DNA from: CBDDFV01 sp965227335
Lineage (GTDB): Bacteria; Planctomycetota; Phycisphaerae; Phycisphaerales; SM1A02
Length of the DNA: 64,000 bases
Reading direction: 5' to 3'
NCBI GenBank assembly: GCA_965227335.1
Contig: CBDDFV010000001.1
Location: 930,001 to 994,000 of the forward strand
A program made the position numbers and the translations under genes. Below are positions 34,800-43,918 of this stretch, piece by piece (the first letter of the stretch is position 1; the number at the start of each line of letters is the position of its first letter). Below the pieces are notes generated by a model. It was not told the DNA's origin. It did not search any database and saw only the letters and a list, made by a program, of their open reading frames with translations.

Positions 34800-34830
34800 C
34801 GTTTCGTTTGACGAGAGGGCCAGTCCGACC

Positions 34831-35574
34831 TCAGTGATGCAGATCCTTGACCAGGCCCTTGTACCGCCGATCCAGCGGCATCAGGAACAACGCGATCGAC
34901 TCGAACATCCGCTGCGTCACCCGCTCCATCCCCGGGTACTTCGCCCGCGTCTGCTCCAGCAGCTCCTCCGCCGTCAGATCCGCGGCGGCCAGCGCCTCCG
35001 GCTCGTCCTCGATCAGCTGCGTGATCGTCTGCGGGACGTACTCCGGGTGATACTGCACCGCGTACGTCGTCAGGCCGACCGCGAACGCCTGCACGGGCGT
35101 CCGCGTGCTCGACGCCAGGACCCGACCGCCCGGCGGCGGCTCGGTGACGTGCTCGTTGTGCCAGTGCACCTGCGGCGTCGTCCACGGCACGCCCGTGTGC
35201 AGCGGGTCGTCCTTGCCCGCGTTCGAGAGATGCACGTCGTGCCAGCCGATCTCCGAGCCCCCGTCCAGCGGACCGACCGCGCCGCCCAGCGCCTTCGCCA
35301 GCTGCTGGCACCCGAAGCAGATGGCGAACACCGGCACCCCCGCCTCGTGCGCGGCCTTCAGATACGCCTGCTCCTCCGCGATCCACGGCTCATCGCCGTT
35401 CGCCGAGTACGGTCCGCCGCACGCAATCACCCCGTGCACGTCGTCGAGATCGACGGGCACGGTCCCCCCGTCGTGCAGACGCCGGATGTCGAGCTTGTGA
35501 CCGTAGTCGCGCAGGGTCGCCCCGAGACGGAGGACGGTCGAGATGTCGGTGTGTTCGAAGACGATGATGGCCAT
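34831..35574 (-). CDS. Class I glutamine amidotransferase-like protein
   Basis: 247 aa. Free-standing GATase domain like those annotated as GMP synthase-like: VIACGGPYSANGDEPWI (oxyanion-strand region), nucleophile Cys in PVFAICFGCQQLAKALGG, and catalytic His/Glu in AVQYHPEYVP. It probably hydrolyses glutamine or a gamma-glutamyl compound; no synthetase partner is next to it. TATCGT lies 6 bases before the ATG. Confidence 0.9.
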   Translation of the reverse strand: MAIIVFEHTDISTVLRLGATLRDYGHKLDIRRLHDGGTVPVDLDDVHGVIACGGPYSANGDEPWIAEEQAYLKAAHEAGVPVFAICFGCQQLAKALGGAVGPLDGGSEIGWHDVHLSNAGKDDPLHTGVPWTTPQVHWHNEHVTEPPPGGRVLASSTRTPVQAFAVGLTTYAVQYHPEYVPQTITQLIEDEPEALAAADLTAEELLEQTRAKYPGMERVTQRMFESIALFLMPLDRRYKGLVKDLHH

Positions 35575-35580
35575 GGCCGC

Positions 35581-35586
35581 ACGATA
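35581..35586 (-). promoter_or_regulatory. -10-like TATCGT for the amidotransferase gene
   Basis: TATCGT 6 bases before the ATG at 35574. Confidence 0.5.
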
Positions 35587-35642
35587 CGACAGGGGGCCGG
35601 CGGGGACAAGCGGCGGCGCATCCCGACGCCGGGCGGCCAGGC

Positions 35643-36281
35643 TCAGGACCCCGCGAGATCGTCCTCGCGCCGCATCACAATGGTCGCATCGTGCCCGTCG
35701 AGGTAGTCCTGCCGGAAGGCGACGCGGCTGGTCCGTCCGAGGGCCCAGTCGAGCCAGGCGAGCGTGTCGAACCGCCGCGCAGGCGTCAGGTCGCGCCCCG
35801 TCCAGCGGTCATGCGGTCGGTCGGAGAGGAAGTTGAACGCGACGCCGGTCCGGGCCGCGGCGAACGACGTCTCGATGAGTCCGCGGGCGGTCGGATCGTC
35901 CATCGTGTTGAGCGCGCCGGAGAAGACGATCCAGTCCGCCTCATGTTCTTCGAGGACATGCGGATGCTTCACGAAGTCGGCCGCGAGGAACCGGCTGCGG
36001 GCCAGTTCACGCGCGGCCGCGCTGTGGATCATCGCTTCGACCGCATCGATCCCGATGTACCCGCCGAAGGGGACGTCGCGTTCGAGCATGCGGGCGGCGA
36101 GATCGCCGCGCCCGCAGCCGGCGTCGAGCACGACCGTCCCGGCGTCCGGTCGGATCGCCTCCATGATCACATCGAACCGCAGGTGCTGGGCGCGTTCGCT
36201 GCCCCAGAGGGTGGCTTTGAACGAGGCGCCGTGTTCTTCCACGGCGCGGCGGTAGGGATCGAGGTAGTCGTCGGCGGCCAT
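35643..36281 (-). CDS. SAM-dependent methyltransferase-like protein
   Basis: 212 aa. Class I methyltransferase: TVVLDAGCGRGDLAARMLER (motif I), YIGIDAVEAMIHSAA (acidic loop), DWIVFSGALNTMDDPTARGL (motif IV region), and a C-terminal SRVAFRQDYLDGHDATIVMR. The substrate is unknown. The frame is open to 36527; ATG 36281 is chosen because TACCAT lies exactly 6 bases before it, while the alternative ATG at 36302 has neither that nor a ribosome site. Divergent from the DUF4159 gene, with a 52-base spacer. Confidence 0.82.
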   Translation of the reverse strand: MAADDYLDPYRRAVEEHGASFKATLWGSERAQHLRFDVIMEAIRPDAGTVVLDAGCGRGDLAARMLERDVPFGGYIGIDAVEAMIHSAAARELARSRFLAADFVKHPHVLEEHEADWIVFSGALNTMDDPTARGLIETSFAAARTGVAFNFLSDRPHDRWTGRDLTPARRFDTLAWLDWALGRTSRVAFRQDYLDGHDATIVMRREDDLAGS

Positions 36282-36287
36282 GTCGGC

Positions 36288-36293
36288 ATGGTA
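36288..36293 (-). promoter_or_regulatory. -10-like TACCAT for the methyltransferase gene
   Basis: TACCAT 6 bases before the ATG at 36281; one half of a divergent promoter pair. Confidence 0.55.
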
Positions 36294-36320
36294 GGGCGAC
36301 ATCGCCGCCGCCGGATGCAT

Positions 36321-36326
36321 TATCAT
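36321..36326 (+). promoter_or_regulatory. -10-like TATCAT for the DUF4159 gene
   Basis: TATCAT 7 bases before the ATG at 36334; the other half of the divergent pair. Confidence 0.55.
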
Positions 36327-36333
36327 GCCTTGC

Positions 36334-38718
36334 ATGACTACACCATTCCGGGTGGACGTCCGGACAATCGGGGCGATTCTCTTCCTCCTGGCGAACGGTC
36401 TGTGCGCGCGGATCGCCTCCGGGCAGGTCGACGCCTCGACCATCGACGACGCGATCGACGCGATCATCGCCGAACTCGACGTCCGGCGCGACGAATCGAC
36501 GTTCTGGGAGCCCGATCCGTGGATCAAGCGCGATGACGGCGAACCGTCGCAGAGCGGCGGCTACACGGCGCTCGTGACGCTCGCGCTGCTCACGGCGGGG
36601 GAGTCCTACCAGTCGCCGCGGCTCCGGGAGGCGATCGAGTTCCTCGAAACCGCGAAGCTCGAAGGCACGTACGCGGTCGCGACACGGACGCTCGTCTGGG
36701 CGCGGCTGCCGGAGAAGTTTCGCCCCAATCTCGAACGCGACACGACGTGGCTGCTCGGCGCCTTCAGCCGACACGTGTCCGGCTGGACCTACGAGGCGAA
36801 CCCCAACAGCCGCGTCGTCGACAACTCGGTCACCCTCTTCGGCGCGATGGCGCTGCACGCGGCGGCGGACCGGGGGGTGCGGGTGGATCCGCGCGTCTGG
36901 CGCGCATTGGAGCAACGCTTCGTGCAGTTGCAGCTCGAGGACGGCGGCTGGGCGTATCGCGGCGGCGACCGGACGTCGACCGGATCGATGACGACCGCCG
37001 CGCTCACCGTCCTGCACATCACCCAGGAGCGTCTGCATCTGCGCGACCATGTCCCGCTCCGCGCCGGTCGAACGCCGTCGCCGACGGAGCAGGCGATGCA
37101 GCGCGGCTTCGCGTGGCTCGATCGCCAGTTCACGGCGACCGAGAACCCGGGCGATCCGAATTACCACCTGTACGCCCTGTGGGGGGCCGAACGCGTCGCG
37201 CTGGAGAGCGGACGCTCGACCTTCGGCAGGACGGACTGGCTCCGGGCGGGGGCGGCGGCGATCCTCGCTGAACTCTTCGATGAGACGCCGGATGGTCTGC
37301 AACTGCGGACGACGCTCCGTTCCCAGCGGAGCCGTGTGCGTACGGATGATCTCGCGTTCGCGATGCTCTTCCTCGCGCGCGGACGTGCGCCAATCGCCGT
37401 GAACAAGCTGCGCTGGGGCGATGCCACGGGGAGGTGGAACAATCGGCCGCGCGATGCGGCGAACCTCGCGTCGTCGATCAGCGTCCGCACCGAGCGCGAT
37501 CTCCACTGGCAGACCACGCCGATCGACGCCGATCCGCTGACGTGGCTCGACGCGTCGTTCCTGTTGCTGACGTCGGACGAATCGCCGGATTGGATCGATC
37601 GCGCGGCGCTCGGAGCGTTCGTCAAGGCGGCGCGGGCGCACGTGGCGGCGCGGGCGGCGGGAAAGGCGGTCGGCGATCCGCCGGCGCGTCCGGCGTCGCG
37701 GGAGCTGGACGCGATCCGGACCTACCTCGACCGGGGCGGACTGCTGGTCTGCCTGGCGGAGGGGCGGGGACGGCTGACGTCCGCCGCGGTGCGGGTGATG
37801 GGCGAGGCGTTATACCCCGCGTGCACGTGGGAGACCGCGGGCGAGGACCACTGGGCGCACACGCTCGGCGGGCCGGCGGGTCGCCGCCGGCCGACGGTCG
37901 AGATCCTGAGCAACGGCGTGCGTCCGCTGATCGTCCTCGTGCCCGAGGGGGACGCGACGCGGTTCCTGCATCTGCGCGACGAACGACGGCCGGAGTTCGC
38001 GGCGACGCTGACGAATGTCTACCTGCACGCCTCGGCGATGGACCGTCCGGTCGATCGGCTCATCGAGCCCACGCCGATCCGCGAGCCCGACCGGCCGACG
38101 TTCACCGTCGTGCGCGCCGTTCATCCGGGACGCTGGAAACCGGAGCCGCTGGCGTTGCCGCTCGTGCGCACGATGATGCTCGACGACGGGGGGGGCGGCT
38201 TCGTGATTCGCGACGCGCCGCTGACGGCGGTGGGCGACCTGCTGCCGCCGCCGGCCCTGGTGACGGTGAGCGGCGTGGATCGGCGGGGGCTCGATGCGGC
38301 TGAAGTCACATCGCTGGTGCAGTACGTCCGGGCGGGCGGGACCGTGCTCATCGAGACCGTGGGCGGCGTCGGGGGCTTCGCGGCGGGCGTGCAGGAGCAG
38401 GTGGAATCCGCACTGGGCGCGACGGCGACGCCGCTGCTCGAATCATCCGTCATCACCGGCGCCGATTTGACGGACGGCGCTGATGCGCGCACGGTTGGAT
38501 ACACGGCGTATGCACTGCGAATGTTCGGCGCCCGCGAGTCGACGCCGCGCCTCCGCGGGATTCTGATCGACGGGGCGCCGCGGGTGCTGATCAGCGACGT
38601 CGATCTTTCGCACGGCGTCCTCGGTCGGCCGCAGTGGGGGATCGTCGGGTACGACGCGGCGTCCGCGCGTCGGATCCTGCGCAACATTCTCGCGTGGGCG
38701 GCGCGGGACGCTGAATGA
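36334..38718 (+). CDS. Exported alpha-toroid protein with DUF4159-type C-terminal half
   Basis: 794 aa. An N-terminal signal-like helix (IGAILFLLANGLCARIASG) precedes a prenyltransferase/squalene-cyclase-like alpha-alpha toroid (about 30-340) with repeats such as GYTALVTLALLTAGESYQSP, DNSVTLFGAMALHAAADRG and EDGGWAYRG. The C-terminal half has two glutamine-amidotransferase-like or DUF4159 strand patterns (YLDRGGLLVCLAEGRGRLTS, VQYVRAGGTVLIETVGGVGG). Proteins of this layout are common in planctomycetes and are of unknown function. The permease gene follows after 10 bases. Confidence 0.82.
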   Translation: MTTPFRVDVRTIGAILFLLANGLCARIASGQVDASTIDDAIDAIIAELDVRRDESTFWEPDPWIKRDDGEPSQSGGYTALVTLALLTAGESYQSPRLREAIEFLETAKLEGTYAVATRTLVWARLPEKFRPNLERDTTWLLGAFSRHVSGWTYEANPNSRVVDNSVTLFGAMALHAAADRGVRVDPRVWRALEQRFVQLQLEDGGWAYRGGDRTSTGSMTTAALTVLHITQERLHLRDHVPLRAGRTPSPTEQAMQRGFAWLDRQFTATENPGDPNYHLYALWGAERVALESGRSTFGRTDWLRAGAAAILAELFDETPDGLQLRTTLRSQRSRVRTDDLAFAMLFLARGRAPIAVNKLRWGDATGRWNNRPRDAANLASSISVRTERDLHWQTTPIDADPLTWLDASFLLLTSDESPDWIDRAALGAFVKAARAHVAARAAGKAVGDPPARPASRELDAIRTYLDRGGLLVCLAEGRGRLTSAAVRVMGEALYPACTWETAGEDHWAHTLGGPAGRRRPTVEILSNGVRPLIVLVPEGDATRFLHLRDERRPEFAATLTNVYLHASAMDRPVDRLIEPTPIREPDRPTFTVVRAVHPGRWKPEPLALPLVRTMMLDDGGGGFVIRDAPLTAVGDLLPPPALVTVSGVDRRGLDAAEVTSLVQYVRAGGTVLIETVGGVGGFAAGVQEQVESALGATATPLLESSVITGADLTDGADARTVGYTAYALRMFGARESTPRLRGILIDGAPRVLISDVDLSHGVLGRPQWGIVGYDAASARRILRNILAWAARDAE

Positions 38719-38728
38719 AAGGGACGGC

Positions 38729-40006
38729 ATGAACTCGTTTCTCGACGCGTGGGGCGAAGCGGCGCTGACGTCGCTGGGTTTCTTCTGGATGGCGATGTGG
38801 GCGTTCGCACTGGGGTACGCGATCAGCGCCATGATCCAGGTGTTCGTGACGCGGGAGCGCATGCAGCGGGCGATGGGCGATTCAGGGCCGCGTTCGGTGG
38901 CGTTGGGGGCGTTCTTCGGCTTCATTTCGAGTTCGTGCAGTTTCGCCGCGCTGAGCACGACGCGGGCGTTGTTTCAGAAGGGGTCGGGTCTGGCCCCGGC
39001 CCTGGCGTTCCTGCTGGCGTCGACGAACCTCGTCATCGAGCTGGGCATTCTGATCTTCGTATTTCTCTCGTGGCACTTCGTGGTCGGCGAGTATCTGGGC
39101 GGCGTGCTGCTGATCCTTGTCATGTGGCTGGTGGTGCGGCTGACCGCGCCGAAGGCGCTGGTGGAGGCGGCGCGGGAGCATGCGAAGCAGCAATCGGGGC
39201 GACATGACCACGGCGGGGGCGACGACGGCGACGACTGGCGACAGCGGATCCGGTCGCGCGACGGGTGGCGACGCGTCGGTCGTCGGTATGTCATGGAGTG
39301 GGGGATGGTGTGGAAGGACGTGCTGATCGGCTTCACCGCCGCGGGGGTGATCGCGTCGTTCGTGCCGGCGTCGTTCTTCCAGACCCTGTTCATCGGCAGC
39401 GGCGGCGAGACGGATCCGGCGTGGTGGCAGATCGTGCTGCACACGCTGATCGGACCGATCGCCGCGTTCTTCACGTTCATCGGATCGATGGGCAACATCC
39501 CGCTCGCGGCGGTCCTGTTCGGCTCCGGCGTGAGCTTCGCGGGAATCATGGCGTTCATCTTCTCCGACCTCATCGTGTTTCCGGTGCTCCGCGTGTGCGG
39601 GCGGTACTTCGGCTGGCGGATGGCGGCGTACATCCTCGGCGTCTTTCTGATCAGTCTCGTGACGACGTCGCTGATGCTGCACTACGGATTCGCCGCGGCG
39701 GGGATGCTGCCGGATGAGGCGGTCTCGGCGAAGTCGCGCGTCGAACCAGCGGACCGTTTCGGCGTCGACTACACGCTCTTTCTGAACCTCGCCTTCGCGG
39801 TCGTCACGGGGGTTCTGCTCTGGTTGCGGCGAGCGCCGGGGCGCGACGATTCGCAGAGCGACCATGACCACGACCACGACGACCATGATCACAACGACAA
39901 GGACGAAGATGGGGTGAATCTGGTGCAGCAGGTCCTGTGGGTGCTGTCCGTGATTTCGCTGGTCTGGCTCGCCGGCGGGGCCGCGTGGCGGCTGTTCTCC
40001 TCCTGA
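38729..40006 (+). CDS. YraQ/UPF0718-type permease with His-rich segments
   Basis: 425 aa. Two blocks of membrane helices related to the DUF318 permease family: the first contains GFISSSCSFAALSTTRALFQ, the second IGSMGNIPLAAVLFGSGVSF. Between them is a cytoplasmic loop with HAKQQSGRHDHGGGDDGDD, and near the C-terminus a second run SDHDHDHDDHDHNDKDED. Such His/Asp clusters bind divalent metals, so metal or metalloid export is a reasonable guess; the family's substrates are poorly known. AAAGGGAC precedes the ATG. Probably cotranscribed with the DUF4159 gene. Confidence 0.88.
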   Translation: MNSFLDAWGEAALTSLGFFWMAMWAFALGYAISAMIQVFVTRERMQRAMGDSGPRSVALGAFFGFISSSCSFAALSTTRALFQKGSGLAPALAFLLASTNLVIELGILIFVFLSWHFVVGEYLGGVLLILVMWLVVRLTAPKALVEAAREHAKQQSGRHDHGGGDDGDDWRQRIRSRDGWRRVGRRYVMEWGMVWKDVLIGFTAAGVIASFVPASFFQTLFIGSGGETDPAWWQIVLHTLIGPIAAFFTFIGSMGNIPLAAVLFGSGVSFAGIMAFIFSDLIVFPVLRVCGRYFGWRMAAYILGVFLISLVTTSLMLHYGFAAAGMLPDEAVSAKSRVEPADRFGVDYTLFLNLAFAVVTGVLLWLRRAPGRDDSQSDHDHDHDDHDHNDKDEDGVNLVQQVLWVLSVISLVWLAGGAAWRLFSS

Positions 40007-40032
40007 GCGCCCGCGACCTCCGCTTAACAGCA

Positions 40033-40060
40033 CAGACGCCGCCCCGTCGGACGGCGTCTG
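40033..40060. terminator. Hairpin between convergent permease and beta-helix genes
   Basis: CAGACGCCG and CGGCGTCTG, perfect 9-bp arms with a 10-base loop, between the permease stop and the end of the opposing gene at 40118. No T-run; probably acts on both strands. Confidence 0.55.
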
Positions 40061-40117
40061 CGGCAGATCCCGATCTCACCCCGAGAGATCGAGCTCGTAG
40101 GACGGGTGGATGTCTGT

Positions 40118-43100
40118 TCAGGGAACGACCTCGGGACACAGGCCCCATTGTGTGAGGAGCGTGGCGAGGTCGGCGGGTCCGACGGTGCCGTCGCCGTCGA
40201 GATCGGCGGGGCCGCCCGTCGGGCCCCACGCACTGAGCAGCGTGCCGAGATCAGCGGCCCCGACCGTCGCGTCGTCGGTCAGATCGGCGGGACAGGGGGG
40301 CGTCCCCGCGCCGACGAAGGCGATATTGTCGATCCACGCAAAGTCGTCGGGCAGATCGTGATCGACGCCGGTCGCGCGGGCGCTGATCATGAAGTAGGTG
40401 TAGCCGTCCGTCCCGACATCGACGAGGCGGGCGATCGAGGTCAGGTCGACGGGCGTCTCGAACCACTCTTCGTAGAGCAGATCCGCCGCATAGGGAATCG
40501 CGCCGGCGGGAGCGGGGAACGCCAGGTAGTACGCGTGGAACTCGCCGTTGATTCCCCACAGACGGACGTGCAGACGGGAGATCTGTCCGTCGTTCGGATC
40601 GTCGTGGCCTTCGGAGAGGATGTAATCGAAAGCGAGTTCGAAGTCGCCGCGCCGGACACGGTTGTCGTAGACCGCCTGGCCGGTCCAGCCGAAGTCGAAC
40701 TGGCCCGCGAGCCGCACGCCGCCGTCGACGAACTCGCCCCATGTACCGAACCAGCCGAGGTCGGTGCTGCCGCTGTGGATCGAGCCGTCGTTGAACTCGG
40801 CGCCCTCGAACCCGCCGTTGATGATCATCTCCTCATATGCGGCGGGGGTCGGCGTGACGTCGAGCGTGATCGTGTCGGTCGCCCCCTGGTGGTCCCAGAC
40901 CGTGAGCGTGACCGGCGTTGACTGGTCCGGCGGGAGCGACGTGGTGATGCGCTCGCCGAATTCGTCGATGGCGCCGTCGCCGTCGAGATCCCAGCCGTAC
41001 GCGACGATGTCGTTCGCGTCGTTCACGACCACCGCGTGATTCGACGGGCCCGGCGGGTTGGGGGTGTCGGGATCGAACGCGGCGAGGCCGGAGAGCTGCA
41101 CGACGCCGGACGGGCCGAACGAGTCGAAGGTGAAGTTCGCCACCGGCGGTTCGTTCGGGATGACGCTGACGATCTCGAGGTTCTCGAGGACGAGGAAGTT
41201 GGAGAAGGAGGCGGGGTCGGAGAAGCCGTTCTGACGGCGGTAGAGGTTGTCGTTGTTGTCGGCGAACTTCAGGTTGCGATAGACGGAGCGACGGGCGGGA
41301 AGTCCCATCGCGCCTTCGCTGCCCGTGCCGTCGCCGTCGTCCAGGGCGTTGATCTGTCCTTCGAGCGGCGTGCGGGCGCCGAACTCCCAGCCTTCGATCG
41401 TGACATCGTCCACGATCAGCCGCTTCGCCGGACCGTTCATGCCGAAGCCGAAGCCGCGTCCGTCGCCGTTGATGGCGAGATTGATCGCGGGCTTGTCATC
41501 GACGCCGGGGGTGGCGAGGTCGGACGACGCGATGATCCCGCCGCGGAATTCGATCTGCGAGCTGTACTGCAGGTGGACGCCCTGCCCGTAGATGTTCCAG
41601 AAGCGGAAGTTGTCGACGAGGGCGTACTCGCGGTGGAAGTTGCCGTCGCAGGGGCAGGTGAAGCCGATCCACGACCCCTGATTTCGCATGTGGTTCCACG
41701 TGATGAGGCCGAAGTCCGAGTTGCTGACCTCGAAGCCGGTGAACGTGTTCGCCGGCACGCGGTTCACCGCGATGGTCTGTGCGTCGTTGGTGACGATGTG
41801 CTGAATTTCGGGGCGAAGGTGCTCGACCGGGACGACGCCGCGATCACGGTTCGAGTTGCCGTCCACGTCGCTGAAGAGGCTCGCTCCGCCGCCCGCCGCG
41901 CTGATGGCGATGTTGTCGATGAATTCCACCTGGGAGGCGCCCTGGATCCAGAACGCCTCGCCGTTGAAACCGAAGTCGAAGTTGGCGACGCGTTTGTAGC
42001 CGTCGCCGAAGGGTTCGACGGTCATCTCGGGATCGTCGTCGCCGGTGGTCTTGATCGCGAGATTGTTCGACCAGCGTCCGATCTCGTTGCCCGCTTCCTG
42101 CACGAAGGCCGAGCCGAGGACGTCGAAGGCGACGTTGTCCTCGAGGACCGAGTGGCTGTCGTGATGGACGAAACCCCACCCGGGGCTGCCCCACACGACC
42201 GAACCCGTGATCTCGGCGGGCGGGCAGTCGATGATGTCAATCGGCTGATTGTTGTTGGGCAGGTTGCGGTGGTGGTGCACGCCGTACCGGCCCCGAACGT
42301 TGGCGCCGTTCCCGTCCGTACCGTCGACGTTGAGGCCGGGATCGTCGATGAATTCGTCCTTGTTGAGTCGGCCGAACCCGACGAACGCGGCGTTTCGGAT
42401 GATCGAGTCGTTCGTGTGCATGACCATCACGTGGCCGCGCCGACGGTCCTGCAGATCACCCCCGGTCGGCACGTCCGGGGATGTCGGAGCCAGCTCCGAT
42501 TCGAACGTCACGTTGCGGGTCAGATTCGCGACGTAGAGGTGAACGTCGTCCGCGTCGAAGAACGTTCCTTCCGGACGGACGTGATCCCACTGCAGGCCCT
42601 CGACCCCGGGGGCGGCGTTCACGAAGTCCACCCGGGCGCCGTTGATCGCGGTAACGACCAGCACCTCGTCGTGAAAGCGCGAGTTATCGTCGTTCGAGCC
42701 CTCGGGATCGAAGAACGAGCCGCCGAGGACGAGCGTGTCGCCGATGTTCCAGCCGACGGGCGCGGCGGCGAGCGCGATCGTCGAGGCCCCGGCGGTCGCG
42801 TCCGCCGCCAGCCGCGCAAAGGGCGTCTTCGGCGCGCCGACGATGCGGTTCATCCCGTGCGGGATGAAGCCGCGGCTGAGTTGGGGGAAGTCCGTCATGG
42901 GATCATCGGCGATGATGACGATGCGGGCGGTGCGATCGGCGGGAATCGGATCAGCGTCGTCGCCGATGATCACCTCGCCCCAGGGCGGGCTGAAGAGCGT
43001 GTCGACGTACATCGTCGTATCGATGTCGGTGTCCCAGGCGAGGACGCCGTCGACGCGAACGAAGTGGAAGCGGGTGGTGTCCGGGCCGATCTCGTCGCCG

Positions 43101-43357
43101 TCATCGTCGATGTCGTAGATGACGGTGAGGTCGATGGAGATCTGGACGTCGTCGCCGGGACCGGGCAGGGTCCCGCCCCAGGTCGCGGGATCGGACCACT
43201 TGCCGGACTGGACCGCGACGACGTCCGCCGCGCCGTCGGGCAGCAGATTGAGCAGGGGCTGATGGATGTGTGGGTTGGAGCATCCGTCTCCGGCGCTGGC
43301 GGCCGTGACGAGTGTCGCCGCGAGGGTGAGGGCGAACGACGGTCGTGGTCGATGCAT
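40118..43357 (-). CDS. Large secreted G8/beta-helix protein with PKD-like and dockerin-like modules
   Basis: 1079 aa. Order: signal peptide (FALTLAATLVTAASAGDG); a G8 domain (GKWSDPATWGGTLPGPGDDV, about 52-130); a long right-handed beta-helix rich in Asn and Gly turns (about 280-720); a PKD-like domain (EPPVANFTFDSFGPSGVVQL ... YGWDLDGDGAIDE); a jelly-roll-like module; and a C-terminal pair of Ca-binding dockerin-like repeats (CPADLTDDATVGAADLGTLL and PADLDGDGTVGPADLATLL). G8/beta-helix proteins bind or cleave polysaccharides, as in the CEMIP/PKHD1 relatives. AGGAG lies before the ATG at 43357. A cell-surface or extracellular role in glycan handling is likely but unproved. Confidence 0.88.
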   Translation of the reverse strand: MHRPRPSFALTLAATLVTAASAGDGCSNPHIHQPLLNLLPDGAADVVAVQSGKWSDPATWGGTLPGPGDDVQISIDLTVIYDIDDDGDEIGPDTTRFHFVRVDGVLAWDTDIDTTMYVDTLFSPPWGEVIIGDDADPIPADRTARIVIIADDPMTDFPQLSRGFIPHGMNRIVGAPKTPFARLAADATAGASTIALAAAPVGWNIGDTLVLGGSFFDPEGSNDDNSRFHDEVLVVTAINGARVDFVNAAPGVEGLQWDHVRPEGTFFDADDVHLYVANLTRNVTFESELAPTSPDVPTGGDLQDRRRGHVMVMHTNDSIIRNAAFVGFGRLNKDEFIDDPGLNVDGTDGNGANVRGRYGVHHHRNLPNNNQPIDIIDCPPAEITGSVVWGSPGWGFVHHDSHSVLEDNVAFDVLGSAFVQEAGNEIGRWSNNLAIKTTGDDDPEMTVEPFGDGYKRVANFDFGFNGEAFWIQGASQVEFIDNIAISAAGGGASLFSDVDGNSNRDRGVVPVEHLRPEIQHIVTNDAQTIAVNRVPANTFTGFEVSNSDFGLITWNHMRNQGSWIGFTCPCDGNFHREYALVDNFRFWNIYGQGVHLQYSSQIEFRGGIIASSDLATPGVDDKPAINLAINGDGRGFGFGMNGPAKRLIVDDVTIEGWEFGARTPLEGQINALDDGDGTGSEGAMGLPARRSVYRNLKFADNNDNLYRRQNGFSDPASFSNFLVLENLEIVSVIPNEPPVANFTFDSFGPSGVVQLSGLAAFDPDTPNPPGPSNHAVVVNDANDIVAYGWDLDGDGAIDEFGERITTSLPPDQSTPVTLTVWDHQGATDTITLDVTPTPAAYEEMIINGGFEGAEFNDGSIHSGSTDLGWFGTWGEFVDGGVRLAGQFDFGWTGQAVYDNRVRRGDFELAFDYILSEGHDDPNDGQISRLHVRLWGINGEFHAYYLAFPAPAGAIPYAADLLYEEWFETPVDLTSIARLVDVGTDGYTYFMISARATGVDHDLPDDFAWIDNIAFVGAGTPPCPADLTDDATVGAADLGTLLSAWGPTGGPADLDGDGTVGPADLATLLTQWGLCPEVVP

Positions 43358-43555
43358 GTTGTCTCCTGTGATCCGACTCCGGCACGATGGGCCTGCTGCG
43401 CAATCGACAGAGTGCGGCGGTTCACACCACTCCGCGGGAGAGAGACTTTCCGCCCCCGATGCGCGCAGGTGAATCACGCGGATCACGGCATATTGATCGC
43501 GCCTTGCGCCAGAACGGCGTGGCGCCCTGGGCTTAAAGTCGGATTGGGTTGCGGG

Positions 43556-43918
43556 TTACGCGTTTGCGTCAGCGTGGGGGAGGCGATCGCCGCACTCGGG
43601 ACATTTCGCGCTCTCGATGCCCGCGAGGTCGTACCCGCACGCGGGGCAATGCGTCACGCGTCCGAGCGGCGTTCGGGCCATCGACTTCCGGGCGAGGAGG
43701 AACATGCCGGCGAAGATCGCGATGTTGATGAGGATGACGCCGAGCGTCAGCGCGAACAGGAACACGGCGCCGGTGATCGCGGGCTTCCCGGGCGTGTAGA
43801 ACGTGCCGAGGGCGCCGATCGCCCAGGCCGCGACCAGCAGACTCACGCCGCCGGCGGCCGACGCCGTGACCGTGCGTCGGAGGAGTCGGATGCGGGGAGC
43901 GTGATTGACCGGGCTCAC
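43556..43918 (-). CDS. Small membrane protein with C-terminal zinc ribbon
   Basis: 120 aa. Two membrane helices (AAGGVSLLVAAWAIGALGTF and FLFALTLGVILINIAIFAGM) and a C-terminal ribbon CPACGYDLAGIESAKCPECG. The GTG start overlaps the dxs stop (GTGA), so it is translated together with dxs. Layout resembles the proteins at 19527 and 23401. Function unknown. Confidence 0.8.
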   Translation of the reverse strand: MSPVNHAPRIRLLRRTVTASAAGGVSLLVAAWAIGALGTFYTPGKPAITGAVFLFALTLGVILINIAIFAGMFLLARKSMARTPLGRVTHCPACGYDLAGIESAKCPECGDRLPHADANA

